Notes under the pieces: model-generated | Told to the model about the DNA's origin: nothing | The model's input: only the letters and a program-made list of their open reading frames with translations | The model's database searches: none | Assembly: GCA_030828505.1 (NCBI GenBank) | Contig: JAURCJ010000005.1 | Span: forward strand, 1-64,000 | Length of the DNA stretch: 64,000 nt | From: Alphaproteobacteria bacterium | GTDB taxonomy: Bacteria; Pseudomonadota; Alphaproteobacteria; TMED109 | Reading direction: 5' to 3' | Made by a program: the position numbers and the translations under genes | Shown: positions 44,443 through 53,680 of the stretch, in pieces | How the letters are laid out: each line of letters opens with the position of its first letter | Position numbering within the stretch: the first letter of the stretch is position 1

Positions 44443-46311
44443 TTAATTCCTAAGCTCTATGATTTCTTTAAATTTATCTAATAAATATGATACTCGAAAA
44501 GGTTTTCCTGAGACCTGAGTTAAAGATTTTGCATTAGGCATAGTCTCTACTTTAAGTAAATTGAATAATTGTCCATCATTCATTTCTACGACTAATACCT
44601 CCTTAAATTTTGAAGCTATATTTTTTAAATTATGCGAAATTGGCCATAAGCATGAAATTTGAGTGTGCGATATAGCATATCCTTTATTACTGAGTAGTTC
44701 CTGAGCTTCAGAAATAGGACCATTAGTTGATCCCCATCCAATAACAAGTAAATCTCCTTTATCTGGTCCAATAATTTCTATTTTTTCAAACTCATTTTGA
44801 ATATTCCTAATTTTCTCTGCTCTTAAGTTTGTCATTTCTTGATGGTTTTCTGGATCATAGCTTATATTACCGGAAATTGAATCTTTTTCTAAGCCTCCTA
44901 TCCTATGTTCCATTCCTTTTGTGCCAGGCTTCACCCATTTTCTTGCTAGTGTATTTGGGTTTCTCTCAAACGGCATATAATTTTCGTTATACTCTCCAAA
45001 AGATACAGGATTTTCTTTTATACCAGAAATATCAGGAATTAGCCATGGTTCAGATGCATTCGTTAGGTAAGCATCAGAAAGTATCATGACGGGGGTCATG
45101 TATTTTATGGCAATATGGATAGCCTTTTGAGCTATATGAAAACAATGGGAAGGACTTTTGGGTGCTAATACAACTAGTGGAGCTTCACCGTGTCTTCCAT
45201 GAACGGCCTGCATAAGGTCTGATTGTTCAGCTCTAGTGGGAAGTCCCGTAGATGGCCCTGCTCTTTGACTATTTATAATTATAAGAGGTAATTCTACTGA
45301 AATAGCAAGCCCAATAGCCTCGGTTTTTAATGAAATGCCTGGTCCTGAGCTGGATGTAACCCCTAACCCCCCTGCATAAGACACACCTATGGCAGAGCAG
45401 CAAGCTGCTATTTCATCTTCTGCTTGGTATATGCCTATACCTTTTAACTCATAATTAGCTAAATAATGCATAATAGGAGAAGCTGGAGTAATAGGATAAG
45501 AACATAAAGTCATATTTAATTTTGATTTAATTGCGCCAGTTGCTAATCCAAATGCTAAAGATTCAGCTCCAGTAATTGCTCTCCATTTTCCTTTGGCAGG
45601 TTTTATTTTTGGAACAATTTTTCTAATAATATCACTTGAAATTTCAGTATTTTCCGCATAGGAGTGGCCGGCATTAAGAGCAGCCATATTTGCTTTAGCT
45701 AAAATATTATCTTTGCCAAATTTATTTTGTAACCAATTAATAGTTTCATTAGTTTCTTTAGTAAAAAGCCATAGTATTAGCCCTAATGTCCACATATTTC
45801 TACATCTCATACCATCTTTGTTGCCTAGACCAAATTCTTTAACTGCTTCAATTGTAAGGTTAGAAATATCTGCAGATATTATTTGCATCCCCGCTAGTGA
45901 GTTATTTTCTAATGGGTTTTCTTCATATCCTGCTTTTTTAATACCCCTTTCATTAAAACTACTGCTATCTAATATTAATAAGCCACCTGGTAAAACTTCC
46001 TTTATATTTACTTTTAAAGCAGCTGGGTTCATTGCCACTAATATATCAGCGTGATCACCTGAACTAGCAATTAAACCTTCACCAAATCTTACTTGAAATG
46101 AAGATACACCAAAAGTAGTTCCAGCAGGAGCCCTTATTTCTGCAGGGTAGTCAGGAAAAGTAGCTAAACCCATTCCAGAAATAGCAGCTTCAAAAGTTAA
46201 TCTACCTCCTGTAAGTTGCATCCCATCACCAGAGTCTCCTGCAAATCTGACAGTGGTAGACCAATTATCATCAATATTATTGCTTCTTATTTCTGAAGAA
46301 TTGCCGTCCAA
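44443..46311 (-). CDS. korA: 2-oxoglutarate:ferredoxin oxidoreductase, fused gamma-alpha subunit
   Basis: The 622 residues combine an N-terminal gamma domain (about 18-200, starting TVRFAGDSGDGMQLTGG) with an alpha pyrimidine-binding domain (about 240-620). The alpha part contains ITPASPIMHYLA, TSSSGPGISLKTEAIGLA and the loop AGPSTGLPTRAEQSD. This fused gamma-alpha form is common in Alphaproteobacteria. It heads the korAB unit, about 95 bases downstream of tRNA-Gln. No ferredoxin gene is near. Confidence 0.92.
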   Translation of the reverse strand: MDGNSSEIRSNNIDDNWSTTVRFAGDSGDGMQLTGGRLTFEAAISGMGLATFPDYPAEIRAPAGTTFGVSSFQVRFGEGLIASSGDHADILVAMNPAALKVNIKEVLPGGLLILDSSSFNERGIKKAGYEENPLENNSLAGMQIISADISNLTIEAVKEFGLGNKDGMRCRNMWTLGLILWLFTKETNETINWLQNKFGKDNILAKANMAALNAGHSYAENTEISSDIIRKIVPKIKPAKGKWRAITGAESLAFGLATGAIKSKLNMTLCSYPITPASPIMHYLANYELKGIGIYQAEDEIAACCSAIGVSYAGGLGVTSSSGPGISLKTEAIGLAISVELPLIIINSQRAGPSTGLPTRAEQSDLMQAVHGRHGEAPLVVLAPKSPSHCFHIAQKAIHIAIKYMTPVMILSDAYLTNASEPWLIPDISGIKENPVSFGEYNENYMPFERNPNTLARKWVKPGTKGMEHRIGGLEKDSISGNISYDPENHQEMTNLRAEKIRNIQNEFEKIEIIGPDKGDLLVIGWGSTNGPISEAQELLSNKGYAISHTQISCLWPISHNLKNIASKFKEVLVVEMNDGQLFNLLKVETMPNAKSLTQVSGKPFRVSYLLDKFKEIIELRN

Positions 46312-46406
46312 ATGATTTCTCTTTTGTTATAATTAAGATTTATCCTAAACATTATATTATATTTAAAAATAATTATAATAAAAAAGTGAATATGTATGTT
46401 TTTTTT

Positions 46407-46480
46407 TGGCTGGGGCGCCTGGATTCGAACCAGGGATGCCGATACCAAAAACCGGTGCCTTACCGCTTGGCCACGCCCCA
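46407..46480 (-). tRNA. tRNA-Gln (anticodon TTG)
   Basis: On the minus strand the acceptor TGGGGCG pairs with CGCCCCA, followed by G and encoded CCA. The D arm GCCAAGCGGTAAGGC is typical of tRNA-Gln. The anticodon stem CCGGT/ATCGG carries TTTTGGT, so the anticodon is TTG. The T-loop is TTCGAAT. It reads CAA and, by wobble, CAG. Confidence 0.97.
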
Positions 46481-46610
46481 ATAAATTTTTTAATCTTTGA
46501 ATAGAATATTTAGCGTTAGAATCTCATTTAGGCAAGAGTAACTATAAATTTATTTATATTTACTACTCAACTAATTGACACAGATAATATAAATGCTTAA
46601 AAATCTTATT

Positions 46611-47504
46611 ATGACAGCAGAAATAATAGATGGTAAATTTTTAGCACACAAAGTGAAAGAGAAAGTATCTAAAGCTGTATCAACACTCAGTAAGGAAAAT
46701 ATTGTTCCTGGCTTAGCTACAATTATTGTAGGTACTGATGCTGCTAGCTCAATATATGTTAAAAATAAAGGTAAATCAGCAAATGAAGTAGGTATAAAAT
46801 CTTTTCAATATGCGTTGCCTGAAGATATTGTAGAAGAAGACCTTTTAGAACTTATTGAAAAACTAAATCAAAATAATGACGTTGATGGAATACTTGTTCA
46901 ATTGCCACTTCCAAAGCATATAAATTCGGATTTAGTTATAGACTCTATTGATCCAAGTAAAGACGTTGATGGGTTTAATATTCTTAATGCGGGCAGTCTT
47001 TTTATCGGTAGAGATGGAGTAATTCCCTGTACACCTTTAGGTTGTTTATTAATGTTAAGGAGTATTAATATAGACTTGAAAGGAAAACATGCTGTAATTA
47101 TTGGAAGAAGTAATATAGTTGGCAAGCCTATGGCTCAATTATTATTAAGAGAAGATTGTACCATAACTACCGTTCATTCAAAAACTAAAAATATAGTAAA
47201 AATTGTTAAAGACGCTGATATAATTATAGCTGCAGTTGGAATACCAAACTTTGTTAATTCTAGTTGGATTAAAAAAGGTGCCATAGCTATTGATGTAGGA
47301 ATAAATAGATTAAAAATAGACGGTAAAAATAAATTAGTTGGAGACATCAAATTTGAGGAGGCTAAGGAAGTAACTTCATATATTACTCCTGTGCCAGGAG
47401 GTGTAGGTCCAATGACTATAGCTTGCTTATTAATGAATACTGTCCTTCAATGTGTAAAAAGAAATAATATGGATCAACCTTCTAGTTTAAGAAATTTATT
47501 TTAG
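46611..47504 (+). CDS. folD: Methylenetetrahydrofolate dehydrogenase/cyclohydrolase
   Basis: FolD interconverts 5,10-methylene-, methenyl- and 10-formyl-THF. VQLPLPKHI near 94-102, PCTPLGCLL near 140-148, the NADP loop GRSNIVGKPMAQLL near 164-177 and the C-terminal PVPGGVGPMT are all present. I start at ATG 46611 (MTAEIIDGK), which matches FolD N-termini. An ATG at 46593 would add six residues, but a TTGACA at 46575-46580 suggests transcription starts near or past that point. 297 residues. It converges with ispE, overlapping by 4 bases. Confidence 0.95.
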   Translation: MTAEIIDGKFLAHKVKEKVSKAVSTLSKENIVPGLATIIVGTDAASSIYVKNKGKSANEVGIKSFQYALPEDIVEEDLLELIEKLNQNNDVDGILVQLPLPKHINSDLVIDSIDPSKDVDGFNILNAGSLFIGRDGVIPCTPLGCLLMLRSINIDLKGKHAVIIGRSNIVGKPMAQLLLREDCTITTVHSKTKNIVKIVKDADIIIAAVGIPNFVNSSWIKKGAIAIDVGINRLKIDGKNKLVGDIKFEEAKEVTSYITPVPGGVGPMTIACLLMNTVLQCVKRNNMDQPSSLRNLF

Positions 47505-48409
47505 TTTTTAATTGAAGAATAATTTATCCACCATTTGGGCCTAATTTTTTTTATATAGTGCTTTGCTTTAATTGCTAAATTTTTATTTTTAAAAATACCA
47601 TAACAGGTAGCACCACTTCCAGACATCCCATAGAATTTAATGCCTGGTTGAGATGATAGAATTTCTTGAATTAAGATAATTGATGTCTCAATTTTTTCTG
47701 CAGCAGGTTTTAAACTATTGACTCCTATTTTTGGATATAAATTACTCTGATTGAATACTCTAGTTAGTGATGGACTGCATTTCCATTTATTAAAAACTAA
47801 TTTAGTAGATAATGAAATATTTGGGTTTATTAAAATAATATAATTGTATCTAGATAAAGTTTTTTTTAAATGTATAGGTAAAATACATATTTTATCGCCA
47901 ATTCCTTTTATGTTGAGCGGATAAGAATAAATACATGCTGGAATGTCTGCTCCTAATTTTTTAGAAATTTCTTCTAAAAATATATCATTAAAAGATTTTC
48001 TACTAATATTAAAAATTTCTGATAATTTTCTGAGGGTTGCGGCAGCATCAGCTGATCCTCCTCCAATTCCTGAAGCAACAGGTAGAGATTTATCTAGAGT
48101 TATAACTAAATCGTTATAAATTTTATATTTTTTCATAAAAAAACGAGCAGTTTTATATATTATGTTTCCTTTAACATTTCCTAAAAGGCTATTTTTAAAT
48201 TCACCACTAATAATTAATGTTATTTTATTATTTTTTGTATTTTTGCATTTGATATAAATAGAATCGTATATATTCGTAAATATAATATCCGAGTCAATAT
48301 TATGATAATTATCTTTTCTTTTATTAACTATATTTAAATTAAGATTAATTTTAGCATAAGCTTTTTCTATTTTATTATATTGTATATTAGATAGGTTTGG
48401 AGATTGCAT
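47501..48409 (-). CDS. ispE: 4-diphosphocytidyl-2-C-methyl-D-erythritol kinase
   Basis: IspE is the GHMP kinase of the MEP isoprenoid pathway. KAYAKINLNL near the N-terminus, the ATP loop PVASGIGGGSADAAAT, and the C-terminal GMSGSGATCYGIF are the three GHMP motifs. I prefer the ATG at 48409 (MQSPNLSN, about 302 residues) because starting at 48451 adds 14 residues that are not family-like. Either way its start lies inside the 3-prime end of the upstream TPR gene, so translation is probably coupled. Confidence 0.93.
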   Translation of the reverse strand: MQSPNLSNIQYNKIEKAYAKINLNLNIVNKRKDNYHNIDSDIIFTNIYDSIYIKCKNTKNNKITLIISGEFKNSLLGNVKGNIIYKTARFFMKKYKIYNDLVITLDKSLPVASGIGGGSADAAATLRKLSEIFNISRKSFNDIFLEEISKKLGADIPACIYSYPLNIKGIGDKICILPIHLKKTLSRYNYIILINPNISLSTKLVFNKWKCSPSLTRVFNQSNLYPKIGVNSLKPAAEKIETSIILIQEILSSQPGIKFYGMSGSGATCYGIFKNKNLAIKAKHYIKKIRPKWWINYSSIKN

Positions 48410-50069
48410 TAACACCTGCTTTAGGTAAAATATTTCCATTAATTTTATCATTTAAAATTTTAATCAACTCATCACTAGGATTGAATTCAAGTGCTCTCTT
48501 CCATTGAAAAACTGCCTCTATCTTTCTACCCGAAAAAAACAATGCATCTCCAAGGTGATCTATAATTACTGAATCGCTTACAAGTTCAACTGCTTTTTCT
48601 AGGTTTATTACGGCATCTTCATAGTTTCCTATTTGAAAATATGCCCATCCTAAACTGTCTATGATATACCCATCATCTGGCCTTTGTTCTGCAGCTTTAA
48701 CTATCATTTCTAGGGCTTGATCAATGTTAATTCCTTTATCTATCCAAGAATAGCCTAGATAGTTTAAAACTTGTGGATTATTAGGTACAAATTTTAAAGC
48801 GTTTAAAAATTGTTTTTCCGCACGTTCCCAATTATTATTTCTTTCTAATGCTATGCCGCTAGAATAGAATAAAGGCCAATGTTTAAATTCAATATTTTCA
48901 ATTTTCTTAAAGATTTGATCATAATATTCTGTGGACTTCTTGAAATCATCATCTTTATAAAATAGTTCTGCCATAGTTCTTAAATAATTAATATTAGCAG
49001 GAAATAATTCCTGAAAATTTTCTAAATATTGTATAGAGTTAGATATACCTTCTATATCAAATAAAGTCTCCGCGTAATTTATATTAGCATCATGTGCAAT
49101 TAGAGAATATTGATTAACTTTTTTAAAATATTTTAAAGCTCTTTCATTATTATCTATTGATCTGAATATTCTACCTAACAAATAAAAAGCACTATCGGAA
49201 TTAGGATTTAAATATGAAGAAATTTGAGCATAAATTAAGGCTTGTCTATCTAGCCCTTCATTGAATAATATTTCTGCACTATTTAGAAAAACTTCCGCTA
49301 TACCAAATTTTATTGAGTTAATTGTATTTTTTTTAGAATAAGAATTTGAATTTTTTAGAATAAATAACTCATTACTATAAGGATCTACTTTTTCTAATTT
49401 TATTAAAGTCTCTTGATAAAGTTCAGGGTAGCTGTTATTTGAAAAAAATATAGCTGCCCTAGAATATACATGCGCATTAGCATTATTAGAGCGATTTACT
49501 ATATTTTTATATGAGATGTAGGCTTTTTCTGTGTCTCCAATAAATTCATATATAAGGGCACTATGATAATCATATAGAGGTTCCAAAACACCTCTATTTG
49601 CCTGCCCCTTCATAATTTCAAGGCCTCCTAATTCTTTATTTGAGCCTGCAGCTGCCCATGTTTGAAGAATAGGAAGAATAAAGTTATCAATTCCATTAGG
49701 TGAAACTTTTAACAAATTACTTAAAACTTCTTCATTGTCATTTGAATTTAGACTGTTTATTACCTTAAGATATTGGGCTAAAGTTATCTCTGGCATATCT
49801 TTTGCTATTTTTAAGCCAATAGGAAGAGCTTCTGTAATTTGACCATTAGCTAATAAAGCTTCTACTGCGATAGCGCCTAAAGCTAATGAGTCTGGATTAC
49901 GATTATAAGTATATTGAGAAAAATAGGCTGAATTTTCAATGTCTGTGATGGAACGGGCTATTTTGCTACTAAGGAAAGCTCCAACTTGATTAGGTTTCCA
50001 GTTATCTGCATTTACTTGCAAACTAAACATAATAAATATAAAAATACACATAACTTTTTTAAAATGCAT
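48387..50069 (-). CDS. Exported TPR-repeat protein
   Basis: The 560-residue protein has a signal peptide (cleavage near VNA at residue 22) and many tetratricopeptide-like helix pairs from about 60 to 550. Clear TPRs include NPQVLNYLGYSWIDKG near 428, DGYIIDSLGWAYFQIGNYEDAVINLEKA near 465 and the following HLGDALFFSGRKIEA. It is probably a periplasmic or outer-membrane protein-protein scaffold. TPR proteins just upstream of ispE are common in Alphaproteobacteria, but their role is not known. Confidence 0.85.
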   Translation of the reverse strand: MHFKKVMCIFIFIMFSLQVNADNWKPNQVGAFLSSKIARSITDIENSAYFSQYTYNRNPDSLALGAIAVEALLANGQITEALPIGLKIAKDMPEITLAQYLKVINSLNSNDNEEVLSNLLKVSPNGIDNFILPILQTWAAAGSNKELGGLEIMKGQANRGVLEPLYDYHSALIYEFIGDTEKAYISYKNIVNRSNNANAHVYSRAAIFFSNNSYPELYQETLIKLEKVDPYSNELFILKNSNSYSKKNTINSIKFGIAEVFLNSAEILFNEGLDRQALIYAQISSYLNPNSDSAFYLLGRIFRSIDNNERALKYFKKVNQYSLIAHDANINYAETLFDIEGISNSIQYLENFQELFPANINYLRTMAELFYKDDDFKKSTEYYDQIFKKIENIEFKHWPLFYSSGIALERNNNWERAEKQFLNALKFVPNNPQVLNYLGYSWIDKGINIDQALEMIVKAAEQRPDDGYIIDSLGWAYFQIGNYEDAVINLEKAVELVSDSVIIDHLGDALFFSGRKIEAVFQWKRALEFNPSDELIKILNDKINGNILPKAGVNAISKPI

Positions 50070-50172
50070 AACAAACTCCCTATAAAATTATAATACAAAC
50101 TATACTAAAATATGTATATTATGGATTGTATTATTTTTATTTTTTGATTATAAAGGTTTTTTATATTAGGTT

Positions 50173-50196
50173 ACTTATTTTTTAAAAAAAATAAGT
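50173..50196. repeat. AT-rich inverted repeat between divergent genes
   Basis: ACTTATTTTTT and AAAAAATAAGT form an 11-bp perfect inverted repeat with a 2-base spacer, ending 26 bases before the GTG of the next gene. It could be a weak terminator or a regulator site. The AT content makes chance occurrence possible. Confidence 0.35.
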
Positions 50197-50222
50197 TTAT
50201 TAATAGAATAAAGGAAAATATA

Positions 50223-50417
50223 GTGGCTATTACAAAAAATAATCCTGCTGCAAGAGGCGAAAAACAAAAAGATAAAACTTTTAACGGTAAAGTTGCGAAA
50301 CCAGTTAAGTATATTGGTTCATGGTTGGGTCATGGTAATTATATCGCTGCTCAAGATGAAGCAGGTAAATTAATTAAAGATAATGAAGGTAGGCCTATAC
50401 CATACGGCTCTATTTAA
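50223..50417 (+). CDS. Small conserved-looking hypothetical protein
   Basis: This is a 64-residue basic protein starting at GTG, with AAGGAAA 7 bases upstream. It has a Lys/Arg-rich N-terminus followed by YIGSWLGHGNYIAAQDEAG and an extended tail ending IPYGSI. No signal peptide or membrane segment is visible. It lies 13 bases before the uracil-DNA-glycosylase-like gene. I do not recognise a named family, though the low-complexity start and the W-G-H-G-N-Y core look constrained. Confidence 0.7.
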   Translation: MAITKNNPAARGEKQKDKTFNGKVAKPVKYIGSWLGHGNYIAAQDEAGKLIKDNEGRPIPYGSI

Positions 50418-50430
50418 TTTTTTATTTTTA

Positions 50431-51123
50431 ATGTCTACAAAACATAATGTCTCATTATTGATTGAAACCATAAAATGGCTTGTTGACATAGGTTGTGATG
50501 AACCTTTAAATTCTAATAAAAGAGACTTTTATGGGTTAATTTCTAGTAATGAAGATTTATACTACAGAAAAAATGATTTAAAAGATTCACTTAATTTTGA
50601 AGATCTTGATAATATCAAATCTTTAGAAAAATTCTTATCATTAAAAATGCCTGGTTTTAGTGCTTTTTCTTATGATGGTTATGAAAATGCAGATTTAATG
50701 GTTATAGGAGATAAATCAGAAGGTGCAAATAATAAAAATAATAAACCTTTTCAAGGTGAAGTAGGAAAATTATTGAATGCCATGTTGAAAGCTATCGGCT
50801 TTGATCAAAGTAATACATATTATACAAATATATATTCTATATCTGATAACATCGATAAGAATTTGATAAATGACATTATAAAAAAGCAAATTTCAATTGT
50901 AGCTCCTAAAGTTATTATTATGTTGGGAGCGGAATCAACAAAAGCACTAACAAATACAGAAGATAGTATATTTCATACTAGAGGACAGTGGTATAATATA
51001 GATAATATATCTAAATTAATTCCTGCAATTTCTATGTTTCATCCTAGATATGTATTAGTCCATCCAAATAGTAAGAGGGAAACTTGGGAAGACCTTAAAA
51101 GTGTAAAAAATAAATTAACCTGA
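50431..51123 (+). CDS. Divergent uracil-DNA glycosylase-superfamily protein
   Basis: The protein of about 230 residues follows family 4 UDG layout. A helical N-terminus leads to VIGDKSEGANNKNNKPFQGE at the site usually written GEAPG-E-x-x-x-G-x-P-F-x-G. It continues with GKLLNAMLKAIG, YYTNIYSIS, IIMLGAESTKALT and a C-terminal M-F-H-P-R-Y. The catalytic GEAPG is altered to GDKSEG, and none of the four Fe-S cysteines typical of the family can be placed. Repair activity is therefore uncertain. The ATG at 50431 is preferred over 50383, which lies within the previous gene. Confidence 0.75.
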   Translation: MSTKHNVSLLIETIKWLVDIGCDEPLNSNKRDFYGLISSNEDLYYRKNDLKDSLNFEDLDNIKSLEKFLSLKMPGFSAFSYDGYENADLMVIGDKSEGANNKNNKPFQGEVGKLLNAMLKAIGFDQSNTYYTNIYSISDNIDKNLINDIIKKQISIVAPKVIIMLGAESTKALTNTEDSIFHTRGQWYNIDNISKLIPAISMFHPRYVLVHPNSKRETWEDLKSVKNKLT

Positions 51124-51206
51124 TTAAATATATATATCTTTTAAAGTAGCTGTAGTATATTAAGTAATTTAATATTTTATAATTCATAAAAATTTGTGGT
51201 GATTTT

Positions 51207-52994
51207 GTGCTTTTAATTACTAATATAAAATTTAGCAAAAAAAGTATTATATTTTTTTATATATTATTCTTTTGGGTTGGTTTTTCATCTAATAGTATAG
51301 CAAATAAAATTGTTAATGAGGAAAGTGCTTATTTCTATTCACTTTTAGTTGATGAGGCAAAAAAAAATAATAAAAATATACTTTTAAATAACGAAGATAA
51401 AATAAAATACAAAAAAATATTTTCTTTACAAAAATTAGGCAAATGGAAAGAAGCAGAATTAATAATTAATAAATTAGAGAATAAAATTTTATTAGGGCAT
51501 GTAAGGTATCAAAAACTTATGCACCCTACAAAATATAGATCTAAGTATAAAGAATTAAAAGACTGGTTAAGTCTATATTCTGACCACCCAATGGCGGATA
51601 AAATATGGAAATTAGCAGAAAGAAGAAAACCTAAAGACGCTAAACCTCTAACACGTCCAAAAAAATTAAATAGATTAGCAGGGTCTGGTAGAGATTATAA
51701 AAGTATTATTCCATTAGAAAATTTTATAATACCTAAAAAATATAATGCTCTTTATAAAAATATTAATAGCCTTGTTAAGAGAGGTAGGCCAACACAAGCT
51801 CTGAAAAAATTAAATGGTAGTAATGTTCCAAAAAATATTGAAGATGATCTAAAAGCCCTCATCTCGGCTGGTTATTATGCAGTAGGAAAAGATAAAGTTT
51901 CCATGAAAATTGCAATTAATGCAGCAAGTCGTTCAGGCACTGATAACCCTAAGCTTTATTGGAGGGCAGGTTTAGCTTCATATAGATTAAACAAAAAAGA
52001 TATAGCACTTAAACATTTTATAGAATTATCAAAAATAGAAAAAGATATATGGTTAAAATCTGCAGGATCTTATTGGGCTGCTAAAATTTATAAAGAAGCT
52101 AACGATATAATTGAAGCAAAAAAATACTTTAAAATAGCGGCTAAACAAACGAATTCATTTTATGGTCAATTAGCTATCGAATATTTAAATATTAATGAAA
52201 ATATTATGTGGACAATAAAAAAGCCAGGTGGTTTTTTTGAATTAAATATTTTAAATAATGAGCATGTTAAAAGAGCTATAGCTTTAGCGAGTACAGGCAG
52301 ATATGGCGAAGCAGATCAGGAAATTAGATTCGTTTACGGTATTTTAGGTAATGATAAAATCTATGAATTATTAGAATTGACAAATTACTTAAATTTACCA
52401 GCTGTTCAACTTAGATTAGGTGATAAATTATTTCAAAAAGGTGAATTAAGTTATTTAGCTTTATATCCTTCACCACAATGGTTTAATAATCTAGAAAAAA
52501 AAATAGATGAAGTTATGCTGTGGTCTCTAATGAGAAAAGAGTCTAGTTTTTATTTAAAGGCAAAAAGTCCGAGAAGTGCTAGAGGGTTATTACAAATAAT
52601 GCCAAGTACAGCTAGGACAATTACCAAGAATCGTTCAATCAGAGGTGCAAATTTATGGAAATTATATGATTTAGAGTATAATATAACCATAGGACAAAAT
52701 TTATTGTTAAGATTAATGGATGATGAAAATATTTCTAACTCTTTAATACCAATTTTGATGTCTTGGAATGCAGGTCCTACTAAATTTAAAAAGTGGAATG
52801 AAAAAATTAAAGTTTATTCTGATCCTTTACTATATATTGAAAGTATACCAAGCTACGAAACTAGATGGTTTGTTAAAAAGGTTTTAAAAAATATGTGGAT
52901 ATATAGAGATAAATTTCAACAAGCTAAGGTAAGTAGAAAAGCTTTAAATAATAATAAGTGGCCAAAATACGTGAACTTAAGCTCTAGTAGGTGA
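51207..52994 (+). CDS. Soluble lytic murein transglycosylase
   Basis: This is an exported SLT-type peptidoglycan lyase of 595 residues. A signal peptide spans about 1-33 after a GTG start. The middle 400 residues form an alpha-superhelix like that of Slt70. The C-terminal catalytic domain has the glutamate in LMRKESSFYLKAKSPRSARG near 450, then LLQIMPSTA and the W-N-A-G-P motif. It cleaves glycan strands with 1,6-anhydro-MurNAc formation. moaB follows after 4 bases. Confidence 0.92.
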   Translation: MLLITNIKFSKKSIIFFYILFFWVGFSSNSIANKIVNEESAYFYSLLVDEAKKNNKNILLNNEDKIKYKKIFSLQKLGKWKEAELIINKLENKILLGHVRYQKLMHPTKYRSKYKELKDWLSLYSDHPMADKIWKLAERRKPKDAKPLTRPKKLNRLAGSGRDYKSIIPLENFIIPKKYNALYKNINSLVKRGRPTQALKKLNGSNVPKNIEDDLKALISAGYYAVGKDKVSMKIAINAASRSGTDNPKLYWRAGLASYRLNKKDIALKHFIELSKIEKDIWLKSAGSYWAAKIYKEANDIIEAKKYFKIAAKQTNSFYGQLAIEYLNINENIMWTIKKPGGFFELNILNNEHVKRAIALASTGRYGEADQEIRFVYGILGNDKIYELLELTNYLNLPAVQLRLGDKLFQKGELSYLALYPSPQWFNNLEKKIDEVMLWSLMRKESSFYLKAKSPRSARGLLQIMPSTARTITKNRSIRGANLWKLYDLEYNITIGQNLLLRLMDDENISNSLIPILMSWNAGPTKFKKWNEKIKVYSDPLLYIESIPSYETRWFVKKVLKNMWIYRDKFQQAKVSRKALNNNKWPKYVNLSSSR

Positions 52995-52998
52995 TGAT

Positions 52999-53541
52999 AT
53001 GTTAGGTATAGATAAAGAAAGAGTTTTTAAGCCTGTTAATATAGCGTTATTAACAGTTTCTGATACTAGGAGTCTAGCAAATGATAAATCTGGAGATACT
53101 CTTCAAGCCAGAATATTAAAAGCGGGTCATAAAGTTTATGATAGGTTTATAGTTAAAGATGATATAGCAGAAATTAAAAATATATTATTAAAACTTATTA
53201 ATAATAAAGATGTAGATACAGTAATTACTACTGGAGGAACTGGCATAACTGGTAAAGACTTAACTCCGGAAGTATTTAATGAAATTCTTGAAAAAGAAAT
53301 ACCTGGTTTTGGAGAATTATTTAGATGGCTAAGTTTTAAAAAAATAGCCACTTCTACAATCCAATCAAGAGCTATGGCGGGTGTAACTAAAGGTACTTAT
53401 TTGTTTTCGCTCCCAGGCTCAGTTGGTGCTTGTAAAGATGCGTGGGATGATATTTTAGTACACCAGCTAGATTATAGACATAGGCCATGTAATCTAGTGG
53501 AACTAATGCCTAGATTAAGAGAACATGAGAAAGACGTTTAA
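52999..53541 (+). CDS. moaB: Molybdenum cofactor biosynthesis protein MoaB
   Basis: This is a MoaB/MogA-type protein of 180 residues that would adenylate molybdopterin during molybdenum cofactor synthesis. LTVSDTRSLANDKSGD near 14-29, TTGGTGITGKDLTPE near 76-90 and LPGSVGACKDAW near 138-149 are the MPT-binding motifs. It is alone among cofactor genes here. It is the last housekeeping-like gene before the repeat pair at 53592. Confidence 0.93.
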   Translation: MLGIDKERVFKPVNIALLTVSDTRSLANDKSGDTLQARILKAGHKVYDRFIVKDDIAEIKNILLKLINNKDVDTVITTGGTGITGKDLTPEVFNEILEKEIPGFGELFRWLSFKKIATSTIQSRAMAGVTKGTYLFSLPGSVGACKDAWDDILVHQLDYRHRPCNLVELMPRLREHEKDV

Positions 53542-53591
53542 AGCCTTATGTACTGGTTATCTGCCAAAAATTGAGTGTTAAATAAGTTAAC

Positions 53592-53615
53592 GTTGTCTAA
53601 AAGTGTTGTCTAAAT
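53592..53615 (+). repeat. GTTGTCTAAA repeat pair, 13-bp phase
   Basis: GTTGTCTAAAA at 53592-53602 and GTTGTCTAAAT at 53605-53615 repeat the arrangement at 502-525, including the 13-base offset and the following ATATTT/TATTT. It lies 66 bases upstream of the crotonase start, in the 139-base moaB-crotonase gap. Confidence 0.55.
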
Positions 53616-53680
53616 ATTTCACATGGTCTACCAATTATATAATATAATTTAATAAGTAATATTACTTTTAGGAGTAGACA

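Noticed and set aside
45713..46054. Plus-strand ORF of 113 codons inside korA
   Set aside because: It is a shadow frame of the conserved gamma domain.
46287..46481. Minus-strand ORF of 64 codons
   Set aside because: Its N-terminal third is the translation of tRNA-Gln and the rest is leader DNA running into korA.
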